Notes: generated by a model not told the origin, from the sequence alone. 64,000 nucleotides of DNA from an uncultured Eubacteriales bacterium (GCA_949294665.1 CASFID010000036.1:1-64000), one strand, 5' to 3'; counted from the first letter of the stretch, positions 34,476-43,248 are shown. Numbers and translations are program-made.

Positions 34476-34504
34476 TTGACTTTTGAGTAGCTCCGTGCTA
34501 GACT
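34476..34504 (+). promoter_or_regulatory. Promoter of the AbiF-associated RNA
   Basis: -35 TTGACT (34476-34481), 17-base spacer, -10 TAGACT (34499-34504). It reads into the structured RNA and then the Abi_2 gene, antisense to the phage genes on both sides. Confidence 0.75.
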
Positions 34505-34509
34505 CTGTC

Positions 34510-34578
34510 TCAGTGATCAGGTTTCAGATACTCGCGAGGACTGAGACCGGGGGAGGACCTGCGGGCCCTCCTTTTTTT
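34510..34578 (+). ncRNA. Candidate abiF-type noncoding RNA with intrinsic terminator
   Basis: About 69 bases between the promoter and the Abi_2 gene that can fold into two hairpins. The first has arms GGTTTCAG (34520-34527) and CTGAGACC (34541-34548), with one G-U pair and a loop containing the palindrome CTCGCGAG. The second is GGGAGG...CCCTCC (34551-34571) followed by seven Ts, a terminator in form. Structured RNAs immediately upstream of Abi_2/AbiF genes are known as the abiF RNA motif and have been described as antitoxin-like partners. Assignment to that family rests on position and structure, not on a covariance search. Confidence 0.65.
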
Positions 34579-34606
34579 ATTCTGAAAACAGGAAGAGGAG
34601 AAAGTT

Positions 34607-35541
34607 TTGTCAAAACCGTTTCTTACATACGACCAGCAGATTGATAAACTGCAGAACGAAAAAAACTTCAAATTCATGACCGGGCAACTGCAAAAGAAAT
34701 CCTAAAAAATATCGGATATTTTTCCTTGATCGGAGGATACAAAACACCGTTCATCAACCCCATGACCCGTATTTACCAGAACAATACTTCTTTTGAGGAT
34801 ATCTATGCCCTGTATCAGTTTGATCTTTCCCTGCGTGAACTTGTTTTCAAATATTTGTGTGAAATAGAATGTAAAATCCGGCAGCTTGTTTCCTACCATT
34901 TTTGCAGTCTCCATGGCGAACAGCAGACCGCATACCTCACTCCTGGGAATTATAATCATACAAAAAAGAATGCTGCTGATATCACCCGCCTGATCCAGAT
35001 CTTATCCTACCAGGCAAATAAAAACACGGAACATAATTATGTTGTCCACCAACGGAAGGTTTACCATGATGTTCCTCTATGGGTGCTGACCAACACCTTG
35101 ACCTATGGACAGATTTCCAGGTTTTACGCCTTGCTCCCCTTCCAGCTGCAAAGCGGTATCAGCAAAGATTTTCCAGGCGTAAATGAAAAGAACCTGGAAC
35201 GTTATCTGAAAATTCTTACCCTGTTCCGAAACGTATGCGCACATAACGAGCGGCTTTATTCTTTCCGGACCCAGATTGATTTTCCAGATACAATGCTTCA
35301 TCAGAAACTGAATATATCAAAAAAAGGGAATCAATATCTTTCTGGAAAACGGGATTTGTTCGGTCTGGTCATCGCTTTCCGTTACCTGCTCCCCAAACAG
35401 GACTTTCTGGAATTTAAACGCATATTAATCGGCATTATCAATAAATACATAAAAAACAGCGGGCAGATCAGCGAATCTTCCCTTTTAGATATAATGGGAT
35501 TCCCTGCAAACTGGAAAGATATCACCCGATACCGCATTTAA
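34607..35541 (+). CDS. Abi_2 family (AbiD/AbiF-like) HEPN protein, frame joined across A AAA AAC
   Basis: An abortive-infection Abi_2 protein with the HEPN RNase motif RxxxxH ('RNVCAH') and flanking 'LKILTLFRNVCAHNERLYSF', plus the family's 'GGYKTPFINPMT' and 'DLSLRELVFKYLCEIECKIR' segments. The N-terminus reads 'MSKPFLTYDQQIDKLQNEK' from TTG 34607, with GAAGAGGAG upstream, and meets a stop at 34706-34708. The rest of the protein continues in the -1 frame from 34666. The switch falls exactly on A AAA AAC (34660-34666), so the full protein (about 310 residues) needs -1 frameshifting, transcript slippage, or an A that was lost by mutation. It is read opposite to the phage genes and preceded by the RNA at 34510-34578. 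Confidence 0.8.
34660..34666 (+). promoter_or_regulatory. Candidate -1 frameshift heptamer in the Abi_2 gene
   Basis: A AAA AAC in the zero frame (codons GAA AAA AAC) fits the X XXY YYZ rule. Slipping back one base continues with CTT CAA ATT, which is the frame of the conserved Abi_2 body. No strong downstream stimulatory stem was recognised. Confidence 0.5.
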
Positions 35542-35568
35542 GACGGCCTCACAATCCAGTAAAAGCAC

Positions 35569-35891
35569 TCAAAACTTGTCAAAATCCTCCTGCATTGCTA
35601 CCACAGCATACTTATGCTCATCGTTCCGGCTTCCATATACATATCATTCACCATTCCGATGGTCAGCAGATCCAGGTCCCAGACGGACAGCCCCAATTGC
35701 ACACACCACAGGAGGAACAGGGGTGTTGTCATTTCCCGGTCAGTCGGGCGAAGTTTTTTTAGCCTGCACATCCGTCTGTATGTCAGCCCCCACAGTTCAA
35801 TGATCTGGGGCAGCATCTGATAAATGGAAAAGGTGTTGAACCCATCCAGCCATTCCTCCGGTATATCCGGGATGAGACTAAATGTAAACAG
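35569..35891 (-). pseudogene. Phage tail gene upstream of the tape measure, frameshifted
   Basis: A minus-strand frame reads 'IPEEWLDGFNTFSIYQMLPQ' and 'RPTDREMTTPLFLLWCVQLG', then 'IGMVNDMY', after which a one-base loss moves the expected end ('NDEHKYAVVAMQEDFDKF', stop at 35569) into another frame. It looks like the small gene that precedes the tape measure in clostridial siphophages (tail-assembly or Gp15-like). With the fragment at 32344-34348 it brackets the Abi_2 cassette. Confidence 0.6.
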
Positions 35892-35904
35892 CCCTTGCTT
35901 TCTG

Positions 35905-36066
35905 TCAACGGCTCCCGTATCCTTTCTCCTTGGTGGTCTTCCTGTCATGTTGGCAGAGAATTTTGTGTTCTTCACGGTACATGGTGCCGTAGGGAACCAG
36001 CTTGCCACAGCCCGGATGCTTTCTCTTTAAATACGACAGTGCTACCCGCATCTTCTCTGTATCCAT
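35905..36066 (-). CDS. Small hypothetical protein (53 aa)
   Basis: ATG 36066, with AGAAGGGAGTGG upstream, opens a basic 53-residue frame containing 'YLKRKHPGCGKLVPYGTMY'. No family recognised. It lies between a terminator and the tail-gene remnant, so it may be a leftover of the same prophage or of another insertion. Coding status is uncertain. Confidence 0.35.
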   Translation of the reverse strand: MDTEKMRVALSYLKRKHPGCGKLVPYGTMYREEHKILCQHDRKTTKEKGYGSR

Positions 36067-36125
36067 ACGTTTCCACTCCCTTCTATGTGCAGACGGGTGA
36101 AAGGATAAAGCCCCGTTCGGCCACG

Positions 36126-36156
36126 AAAAAGGGCCTGGAGTTCTCACTCCAAGCCC
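36126..36156 (-). terminator. Terminator in the prophage remnant
   Basis: Minus-strand hairpin GGGCTTGGAG-TGAGAA-CTCCAGGCCC followed by TTTTTCG. It stands just upstream of the 53-aa frame and may have ended a now lost gene. Confidence 0.65.
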
Positions 36157-36299
36157 CGTATTATTTCTACTATTTTATTCCACTCATATAAATTATCTTT
36201 ATGAATTAAGATGCAAACCAAAAACCTTACTAAACAAAAAGAAAGCATTCTGTCAGTGTTTTTTCCAGGATCCCTTCTTCTGCTGAGAAGGACTATAAA

Positions 36300-36880
36300 T
36301 CTGTAAACACCATCTCGTTTGACGCGATCAAACAGGCAGCTGCTCTTTTCAGAAAGGCCATCTTTGTTATGGACCGCGATTATGATGACAATAAGATATT
36401 TCTCATCCCCGACCATCTGAAGCAGGATTACGTGATCTGTCTGAAATCCAACCGAAAACTTCTTTATCACAACAAATGGGCAAAGGCAACGGAACTGCGG
36501 AATCGGAGGAAAGGAAAAGTAAAAGCGAATGTTTTCTATAAGGGAAAAGAACATATCGCATATCTTTCCCACGTAAAAGTTCAGATCACTGTCTACCGGA
36601 AGGATATTTATCTGTTTCTGGTCTATAGGATCACGGAACATCCCATGATGCTTGCCACAAACAAAGGAAACTGGAAGCCATTAACGCTCTTAACTTTTAT
36701 ATGACTTTAGCCATGGCATTTTTAGCTCAGGAAGAATTAAGTTCTGAGACAAACGCCCTGAAAGTTGCAATATGCAGGAAGCAAATCTTATCAAGGAAAG
36801 GAGAAAGTCAGTTTCTGCTATTATCAGCTGGCAAAAGGCATCTCCGGCATACTGTCATATGCCAAAGAGGGTACCTTTGA
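36300..36880 (+). pseudogene. IS4-type DDE transposase remnant
   Basis: Three successive frames carry pieces of one transposase: 'SFDAIKQAAALFRKAIFVMD' with the following 'RDYDDNKIF' (DDE Asp region), then 'LEAINALNFYMTLAMAFLAQ', then 'FCYYQLAKGISGILSYAKEG'. The N-terminal third and the segment around the catalytic Glu are missing, at least two shifts are present, and the 3' end runs into the end of rlmD. No terminal repeats were identified. Confidence 0.75.
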
Positions 36881-36881
36881 T

Positions 36882-38252
36882 TTACTGGGCTTTTCTCGTC
36901 AGCAGAGCGACTGTCTCCACATGCACTGTCTCACAGAACTGATCTACAGCCGCCATTCTCTCCACTCTGTACCCTGCAAGCTGCATCATCTCGAGATCTC
37001 TCGCCAGGCTTGTCATCTTACATGAGATATACACGATTCTGTCCACGCCGTAGCTTAAAATCTTCGGCAGTGCTTTCGGGTGGATTCCGTCTCTCGGCGG
37101 ATCGAGAACAATGACATCCGGCTTTTCCTGCAACTCATCCAGCACCCGAAATACATCGCCTGCTATGAATTTACAATTGGAAATACCGTTCCTTGCAGCA
37201 TTTTCTTTTGCAGCCTCCACCGCTTCTTCGACAATCTCCACGCCCACCACCTGCTTTGCCACAGGAGCCAGCGCCTGACTGATCGTTCCTGTCCCGCTGA
37301 AGAGATCAAACACAGTCATATCACGGATATCGCCGATATAGTCGCGTACCGTCTCGTAGAGCACTTCTGCGCCCCGGGTATTGGGCTGGAAGAAAGAGAA
37401 CGGAGTGATCTTGAATTCCAGGCCGAGCAACTTTTCATAGAAGTAATCCTTCCCCCAGAGGATACGCGTCTCATCGCTTTTTACCACATCGGAAAGAGAG
37501 TCGTTAAGGATATGCAGGATACCTACAATCTTCCCATCCAGTTCCAGGTTCAGAAGTTCCTCGATAAGCGGCTGCAGGTCGTGCTCCTCCTGCGTGGTGG
37601 TCACCAGATTTACCAGGATCTCGCCTGTCGTATCGCCGCGTCTTAAGAGCAGATGACGCAGATATCCGGTGTGCTGCATTTTCCTGTAATAGCTTACATT
37701 TCTCCCACGGAAATATTCCAGCACACAGACAAGGATCTTATTCATGTCTTCATGGACAAGACGGCAGTCCGAGGCCGTCAGTATGTCGTATGTGCTGCCT
37801 TTTTTGTGGAGTCCCAGTGAAAGTGGTCCGTCTTTATATTCATCTCCAAAGGAGAACTCCATCTTATTCCGGTAGCCGAACTCTTTCGTGCTTGCCTTCA
37901 CACCCTCGAAGACATACTCGCCGTTTACTGCCTCATCCATGATCCGGAGTATCTGCCCTTCCTTCATCTTCATCTGCTCTTCGTACGGCATCGTCTGGTA
38001 CATACATCCGCCGCATGCCGGGAAGATGCTGCACGCCGGCTCTCTCGTTTCTAGGGGAGACTTTTCCAGCACTTCCAGAAGACGTCCCTCCGCATTTCCC
38101 TTCTTGAATTTATTGATCACGAAGCGGACTTTCTGACCGGGAATTCCATTTTTGACTGTAACATATCTGTCTTCCTCTGGAAGATATACAAGCCCTTTGT
38201 TTGGAAAATCCACCCGCTCTATGATTCCTTCAAATGTCTGTCCTTTTTTCAT
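36882..38252 (-). CDS. rlmD: 23S rRNA (uracil-C5)-methyltransferase RlmD/RlmCD
   Basis: A 456-residue RNA m5U methyltransferase. An N-terminal TRAM domain is followed by an Fe-S cluster motif (CxxxxxCGGC: 'CSIFPACGGC'), a SAM-binding core 'VFDLFSGTGTISQALAP', the substrate loop 'DPPRDG' and the catalytic Cys in 'YISCKMTSLARD'. The start at ATG 38252 has GAGGAA upstream; the 37 residues above it have no support. Firmicutes often encode a dual-specific RlmCD, so the exact target uridine is not certain. Confidence 0.92.
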   Translation of the reverse strand: MKKGQTFEGIIERVDFPNKGLVYLPEEDRYVTVKNGIPGQKVRFVINKFKKGNAEGRLLEVLEKSPLETREPACSIFPACGGCMYQTMPYEEQMKMKEGQILRIMDEAVNGEYVFEGVKASTKEFGYRNKMEFSFGDEYKDGPLSLGLHKKGSTYDILTASDCRLVHEDMNKILVCVLEYFRGRNVSYYRKMQHTGYLRHLLLRRGDTTGEILVNLVTTTQEEHDLQPLIEELLNLELDGKIVGILHILNDSLSDVVKSDETRILWGKDYFYEKLLGLEFKITPFSFFQPNTRGAEVLYETVRDYIGDIRDMTVFDLFSGTGTISQALAPVAKQVVGVEIVEEAVEAAKENAARNGISNCKFIAGDVFRVLDELQEKPDVIVLDPPRDGIHPKALPKILSYGVDRIVYISCKMTSLARDLEMMQLAGYRVERMAAVDQFCETVHVETVALLTRKAQ

Positions 38253-38361
38253 ATAATTCCTCATATCTTTACTATACAAATAATATCCGTTACCCTTCAG
38301 ATCAGTCACATTTCGCAGAATCTCCGGAATACCCGAAGAAAGAGTACCGGGATTATCGCGC

Positions 38362-38394
38362 AAAAAAGCAGGGTGCAGTATACCTACATCCTGC
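38362..38394 (-). terminator. Terminator after the small acidic membrane protein gene
   Basis: Minus-strand hairpin GCAGGATG...CACCCTGC followed by TTTTTTG, 40 bases past the stop at 38434. Confidence 0.85.
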
Positions 38395-38433
38395 CTGTCT
38401 ATTTTGTTTGTCTCTCTATTTCATCCGTCGGTC

Positions 38434-38673
38434 CTATACCTGATCGTCCTCGTTGAAATAATCGTCAAAGTCATCGTCAAAATCATCTTCAAAGTCTTCC
38501 AGATAATCCGGTGTGAAGAAACGGTATACAGCATATGCGATCGCCGCCACTGCTGCAACTGCCCCGATGATAGCCAGTACCCAGATCACTGTATTTTTCT
38601 GTTTTTCCGCCTCATTTTTGTGGAGAAGTTCACTTAATTTTGATTCTGCGATAAGCTCTTCTACTTTGCTCAT
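38434..38673 (-). CDS. Small membrane protein with acidic tail
   Basis: A 79-residue protein: a charged N-terminal helix, one transmembrane segment ('VIWVLAIIGAVAAVAAIAYAV', residues about 29-48) and a C-terminal tail made almost wholly of Asp, Glu, Phe and Tyr. It resembles the DUF4366-like small proteins of Lachnospiraceae in shape; function unknown. GGGAAAGGA precedes the ATG. It stands alone between rlmD and the helicase gene with its own terminator. Confidence 0.8.
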   Translation of the reverse strand: MSKVEELIAESKLSELLHKNEAEKQKNTVIWVLAIIGAVAAVAAIAYAVYRFFTPDYLEDFEDDFDDDFDDYFNEDDQV

Positions 38674-38748
38674 AATGCACGTCCTTTCCCTGTCACTGAG
38701 ACAGCGCTTACTTTCTAATATTATAACACTATCAATTTCAGATTACTA

Positions 38749-41013
38749 CTAAATTTTCACTAATTTTGCAAACATGGCAAACATTTTCCGTACACCTGCA
38801 TTGTCGAACTCGACGGTCACTTCAAAATCCCGTCCCCCTTCCCTGATATCAAGGACGGTTCCTTCGCCGAATTTTACATGACGGACGCGGTCTCCCACGC
38901 CATAGGAAAGTGTTTCATTTCTCTCGGCGGTAAGCTGGCTGCCTTTTCTTAGTGCGGAAAATGACTGGCCGCCGGTATATTTTCTTTCCGCTCCGGTGAT
39001 ATCTGTTTTTTTCTCTTCTTTTCCAACCGTCGCGCCCCCGGCTGAATATGTATTTTTTCCGCTCCCGGTGTCCAGCAGTTCCGGAGGAATTTCTCCGATA
39101 AATCTGGATATTCTGTTGTAATGTATCTCCCCCCGCGTCATGCGGCTCCGTGCACAGGTCAGCGTCAGTTTCTGTTCCGCCCGGGTGATCCCTACATAAC
39201 AGAGACGGCGTTCTTCCTCGAGTTCCTCAGGATCATCTCCCACAACTGTCATATAGCTTGGAAACAGACCGTCCTCCATCCCTGCCATATAGACATGGGG
39301 GAACTCGAGTCCTTTCGCACTGTGAAGCGTCATAAGCACCACATAGTCCTGATCTTCCTCCAGCGTATCGATGTCTGCAACGAGGGCCACTTCCTCAAGG
39401 AAACCGCTCAGAGTCGCTTTTTCATCGCGATCCTCGCAGTCCTCCTCGTAAGCCGCCGCCTTGTTCACAAGCTCTTCTATGTTCTGCAGACGACTTTCCG
39501 CGTCTACCTCGTCATCCGCCTCGAGCTCTCTCGCATATCCGGTCATATCAATGATCTCATTCAAAAGATCGCTCACGCTCTCTCTTTCCGCCTGCCCTTT
39601 GAAATACTCGATCATCGCGGCAAAGGAATCCAGTTTCGCCGCGCTCCTCCCTGCTCCCGGTATCATTTCAGGCGCCATGAGCGCTTCATAAAATCCGATC
39701 CCTCTTGCATCCGCCGACTCCTGGATGCGATTGATCGTCGTAAGACCGATCCCACGTTTAGGGACATTTATGATCCGGCGCACCGCAAGGTCATCCTGTC
39801 CGTTATCTACGGTCTTCAAGTATGCCAGAATATCCTTGATCTCCCTGCGTGCATAGAAGTTAATGCCCCCTACGATCTTATAGGGAATGTTCATGGCAAT
39901 AAATTTTTCTTCCAAAAGACGGGACTGCGCATTCGTCCTGTACAATACGGCGTTGTCATTATAAGCGGAACCATTCCTCACTTCTCTGCTGATATCTTCT
40001 GCTATAAACTCCGCCTCGTCATATCCGGTATCAAACTGTCTCAGACTTATCTTGTCTCCCTCTCCGTTAGATGTCCAGAGTGTCTTGTCTTTCCGCCCTT
40101 TATTGTTTTGGATAACGCCATTTGCCGCATTCAGGATATTTCCTGTCGAGCGGTAATTCTGCTCCAGCCTTACTACTTTCGCATCCGGATATTCCTTTTC
40201 AAAATCCAGGATATTTCTGATGTTGGCGCCGCGGAACTTATAGATTGACTGATCGTCATCCCCTACCACGCAGAGATTCCTGTATTTTCCTGCCAGAAGA
40301 CTTACGAGTTTAAACTGCACTGTGTTCGTGTCCTGATACTCGTCTACCATGATATAGCGGAATCTTTCCTGGTAATTCTCCCTCACGTCGGGCTGTGTCT
40401 GGAGAAGCTGGACCGTCTTTACAAGAAGGTCGTCAAAATCAAGGGCATTATTGGCCTTGAGCTGCGCTTCATACTCATGGTATGCTTTTGCGATCTTAAG
40501 CTGATTAAAATCTCCTCCTGCATTCAGCTCATATTCATTCGGCAGAATCATCTCGTTTTTCGCCGAAGATATCACAGAGAGAAGCATCCTCTCTTTATAT
40601 TTTTTTGTATCGATATTGACTTTCCGGCATACCTGCCGCATAAGGGTTTTCTGGTCATCCGTATCATAGATCGTAAAACGATTATCGTACCCCAGCCGGT
40701 CTATATATCTGCGGAGGATACGCACGCACATAGAATGAAATGTACTTACCCATATGCTCTCGGAACCGAATCCAACCAGATGGTCTACTCTCTGGCGCAT
40801 CTCTCCTGCGGCTTTGTTTGTAAATGTTATCGCCAGGATATTCCAGGGATTGACTCCGCATTCTTCGATAAGATATGCAATGCGGTGTGTCAATACTCTC
40901 GTCTTTCCCGAGCCCGCGCCCGCAAGGATCAGGAGAGGCCCTTCCGTATAGCAGACCGCCTCTCTCTGAGGTTCGTTTAATGTATCATACATGCTTTTAT
41001 TCTGATTATCCAC
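38749..41013 (-). CDS. pcrA: ATP-dependent DNA helicase PcrA/UvrD
   Basis: A 754-residue superfamily 1A helicase. Motifs in order: 'LAGAGSGKTRVLTHR' (Walker A, residue 31), 'TFTNKAAGEMRQR', 'FDDLLV', 'VDEYQDTN' (Walker B), 'VGDDDQSIYKFRGA', 'LEQNYRST', 'MTLHSAKGLEF' and 'YVGITRAEQKL'. The C-terminal 60 residues form a Tudor-like domain ('VRHVKFGEGTV') that contacts RNA polymerase in PcrA. Essential for repair and for clearing replication-transcription conflicts. Confidence 0.96.
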   Translation of the reverse strand: MDNQNKSMYDTLNEPQREAVCYTEGPLLILAGAGSGKTRVLTHRIAYLIEECGVNPWNILAITFTNKAAGEMRQRVDHLVGFGSESIWVSTFHSMCVRILRRYIDRLGYDNRFTIYDTDDQKTLMRQVCRKVNIDTKKYKERMLLSVISSAKNEMILPNEYELNAGGDFNQLKIAKAYHEYEAQLKANNALDFDDLLVKTVQLLQTQPDVRENYQERFRYIMVDEYQDTNTVQFKLVSLLAGKYRNLCVVGDDDQSIYKFRGANIRNILDFEKEYPDAKVVRLEQNYRSTGNILNAANGVIQNNKGRKDKTLWTSNGEGDKISLRQFDTGYDEAEFIAEDISREVRNGSAYNDNAVLYRTNAQSRLLEEKFIAMNIPYKIVGGINFYARREIKDILAYLKTVDNGQDDLAVRRIINVPKRGIGLTTINRIQESADARGIGFYEALMAPEMIPGAGRSAAKLDSFAAMIEYFKGQAERESVSDLLNEIIDMTGYARELEADDEVDAESRLQNIEELVNKAAAYEEDCEDRDEKATLSGFLEEVALVADIDTLEEDQDYVVLMTLHSAKGLEFPHVYMAGMEDGLFPSYMTVVGDDPEELEEERRLCYVGITRAEQKLTLTCARSRMTRGEIHYNRISRFIGEIPPELLDTGSGKNTYSAGGATVGKEEKKTDITGAERKYTGGQSFSALRKGSQLTAERNETLSYGVGDRVRHVKFGEGTVLDIREGGRDFEVTVEFDNAGVRKMFAMFAKLVKI

Positions 41014-41148
41014 GTCCTGATTACTCCTAAATCTCGCCCGCTTCTGCGGCTGGCGTTCGTTTTCTCCTGTGCGTCATTATAAATGGATAGAATCTTCCTG
41101 TCAATCCGGGACATTGTTACAGGCAGCGTCAAACATGCGATTTTCCGC

Positions 41149-41177
41149 TTGTCATCTGGTTTTTGATACTATATAAT
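41149..41177 (+). promoter_or_regulatory. Promoter of the DUF1836 gene
   Basis: -35 TTGTCA (41149-41154), 17-base spacer, -10 TATAAT (41172-41177), 20 bases before the ATG. Confidence 0.8.
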
Positions 41178-41197
41178 AGAGACACTGAGGTGATAAT

Positions 41198-41809
41198 ATG
41201 AAAATCGATACAAACGATATCCTGAACAGTATATTTGAAAGTCTCGATCACGTGGATTATATCAAACCGGAGGAAATCCCCAATATCGATCTGTATATGG
41301 ATCAGGTTACAACTTTCATGGATGATCATTTTTCTTCAACCAAGCGTTACAGCGAAGATAAGATACTGACTAAAACGATGATCAACAATTATACAAAGAA
41401 TAATCTGCTCCCTCCGTCCGTAAAGAAAAAATATTCCAGGGAGCATGTCCTTTTGCTCATACTGATCTACTATTTTAAGAATATTCTTTCTATCAAAGAT
41501 ATAGAGACTGTATTAAGACCGCTCAGAGAAAAGTATTTCCCGGAGGATGGTTCGCTCGTTCTCTCAGAACTGTACAAGAAAATCTGTGAGATGGAGAAAA
41601 CGCGCATTGAACCGATGAAAGCTTCCGTCAAAGAAGCCTATGAAAAATCACAGGCGGCTTTCGACGATCTGCCCGAAGGAGAAGATCAGGACGAGCTGAA
41701 GCTCTTCGCTTTCATCTGCAGTCTGAGTTTTGACGTATATCTTAAGAAAATGATGATAGAAAAGATCATCGATGAACTCGCGGCAAGAGAGACTAACAAA
41801 GAAAAATAG
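41198..41809 (+). CDS. DUF1836 domain protein
   Basis: A 203-residue protein matching DUF1836: 'KRYSEDKILTKTMINNYTKNNLLPPSVKKKY' region is an HTH of MerR-like style, followed by a helical body with 'IYYFKNILSIKDIETVL'. Some members are annotated as putative transcription factors. No partner is encoded next to it; the convergent YerC-like gene shares the terminator at 41821. Confidence 0.88.
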   Translation: MKIDTNDILNSIFESLDHVDYIKPEEIPNIDLYMDQVTTFMDDHFSSTKRYSEDKILTKTMINNYTKNNLLPPSVKKKYSREHVLLLILIYYFKNILSIKDIETVLRPLREKYFPEDGSLVLSELYKKICEMEKTRIEPMKASVKEAYEKSQAAFDDLPEGEDQDELKLFAFICSLSFDVYLKKMMIEKIIDELAARETNKEK

Positions 41810-41820
41810 ACTGAATCACT

Positions 41821-41860
41821 ACAGCCGGATCCACTTTTCACAGTGTTCACCGGCTGTTCT
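41821..41860 (+). terminator. Shared terminator between convergent genes
   Basis: ACAGCCGG (41821-41828) pairs with CCGGCTGT (41850-41857), followed by TCTTATT on the plus strand. It lies between the DUF1836 stop and the YerC-like stop. Confidence 0.65.
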
Positions 41861-41862
41861 TA

Positions 41863-42162
41863 TTACTCTTCTGTATTCTTGTTTATGCGCTCAAAGACCA
41901 TATCATAACCGTCATTTCCATAGTTGAGAGAACGGTTCACTCTGCTGATCGTAGCAGTGGATGCGCCGGTCTTCTCCGCGATCTCAAGATATGTCTTCTG
42001 ATCACGGAGCATTTTAGCCACCTCGAACCGCTGCGACAGTGACAACAGTTCGTTGATCGTACAGATATCTTCAAAAAATATATAACATTCTTCTTTATTT
42101 TTCAGGCTGAGTACGGCTTCAAAAAGGCTGTCAACCGCCTCTGTTCTTATTTTCTTACTCAT
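41863..42162 (-). CDS. YerC/YecD-type TrpR-like regulator
   Basis: A 99-residue TrpR-superfamily protein. 'CTINELLSLSQRFEVAKMLR' and 'TGASTATISRVNRSLNYGND' are the diagnostic helix-turn-helix segments of the YerC/YecD family. These are suspected DNA-binding regulators whose targets are unknown. Two ATGs three codons apart (42171, 42162) share one AAAAGGAGAC site; 42162 is chosen because it matches the usual family length. Confidence 0.88.
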   Translation of the reverse strand: MSKKIRTEAVDSLFEAVLSLKNKEECYIFFEDICTINELLSLSQRFEVAKMLRDQKTYLEIAEKTGASTATISRVNRSLNYGNDGYDMVFERINKNTEE

Positions 42163-42200
42163 AATACCCATGTCTCCTTTTCAACCTGTAGCATAAATCT

Positions 42201-42279
42201 GTCTGAAACATCATTCCCGCCTCGGAACACCTGTTTCAGACTACTGTTATATTTTAGCACATTAAATTTTTAAAGTCCA
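42201..42279 (-). promoter_or_regulatory. Promoter and inverted repeat upstream of the YerC-like gene
   Basis: Minus-strand -35 TGGACT (42274-42279), 17-base spacer, -10 TAAAAT (42251-42256). Downstream, GTCTGAAAC (42201-42209) and GTTTCAGAC (42233-42241) form a 9-base inverted repeat in the leader that could be an operator or an RNA hairpin. Confidence 0.55.
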
Positions 42280-42315
42280 CCACTTTATTTCGCACTGTGA
42301 AACACGTCCGTTACT

Positions 42316-43044
42316 TTACTCCGTTCTCTTGAAACAGTTCAGATATGGTTTCAGTTTTTCTATATCTGTCGTCACAACAAGCTCCTGAGGAAACGCGCAG
42401 TGTCGGAGTATCTCGTCCACATAGGTGAATTTCCCCGCGTCCGCATCTACGTGAGCGTCGCTGCCTGTCGTCACCGGGACCTCGTACTGCCTGCACAGAT
42501 CGAGCATTGTCAGGATATTTTCCCGTGTATTCGCTCTGCTGCTGGCAGGACGCATAGAGGAATTATTGACTTCAAGAAGTGTTCCCGTCTCTTTCGCAGT
42601 TTTCACCAGCATTTCATAATCAAATGGAAAACGACCGTCGTCCGGGTGCCCTATAATATTGATATATGGTTTCTTCATCGCCTCCACATATGCTCTGATA
42701 TTCTCTTCGGGCGTATGATCCGTACCGTAGCACGGAGTATGGATGCTCGCTACCACGATATCCAGATCCATGCACGTATCCTCCGGGAGATCGACAGTTC
42801 CATCTGGATCCATGATGTTTACCTCCGCTCCCATCAGCAGACGCACGCCGTACACTTCCCGCGGCACGACGTCCATATTTTGAAAATAAAACAGCCCGCA
42901 TGTCCCCGGCATCTTGGGAGCATGTTCCGTGATCGCAAGGGCTTCGATCCCTCTCTCTTTTGCAGCGGCGGCCATTTCTTTTATCGTACTGTATGCATGT
43001 CCGCTGGCCAACGTATGCGAATGTGTATCTGCAATAAATTTCAT
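42316..43044 (-). CDS. PHP-domain phosphatase (YcdX-like)
   Basis: A 242-residue PHP metallohydrolase. Metal ligands are visible as 'DTHSHT' (residues 6-11), 'TEHAP', the Glu of 'MGAEVNI', 'SIHTP', 'GHPDDG' and 'GSDAHV'. YcdX-type members are small zinc phosphatases acting on phosphorylated metabolites. It stands alone, with the YerC-like gene downstream. Confidence 0.88.
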   Translation of the reverse strand: MKFIADTHSHTLASGHAYSTIKEMAAAAKERGIEALAITEHAPKMPGTCGLFYFQNMDVVPREVYGVRLLMGAEVNIMDPDGTVDLPEDTCMDLDIVVASIHTPCYGTDHTPEENIRAYVEAMKKPYINIIGHPDDGRFPFDYEMLVKTAKETGTLLEVNNSSMRPASSRANTRENILTMLDLCRQYEVPVTTGSDAHVDADAGKFTYVDEILRHCAFPQELVVTTDIEKLKPYLNCFKRTE

Positions 43045-43166
43045 AGTCTGTTCACCTCATCTTATCGGGCGGACTTTCTGCTCCGCCATGTTTTTCGATT
43101 CCTGAACATTATATCATATTTCTTCCAGAATACAATTTTTCTCCCGGGAAAGAATATTCAGATAGT

Positions 43167-43200
43167 AACAGTTCAGATATCAGAGGTATACTGAACTGTT
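43167..43200 (+). repeat. 34-base imperfect palindrome
   Basis: AACAGTTCAG (43167-43176) and CTGAACTGTT (43191-43200) pair perfectly, with partly paired ATA/TAT inside. Located about 50 bases upstream of the small gene at 43249. No U-run on either strand, so an operator or leader structure is more likely than a terminator. Confidence 0.5.
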
Positions 43201-43248
43201 GTCTCAGAAAAATATAGATCAGAAATTACAGATTGCGAGGTGAAGATT

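Noticed and set aside
34510-34578. Riboswitch or T-box leader
   Set aside because: The downstream gene is an Abi_2 toxin-like gene, and no known aptamer core or T-box sequence is seen; the abiF-type RNA explanation fits better.
32344-36880. Intact prophage
   Set aside because: Only two broken tail genes and a dead transposase remain; there is no integrase, capsid, terminase or lysis gene.
39121-40248. A 375-codon plus-strand open frame
   Set aside because: Antisense shadow of the pcrA helicase gene.
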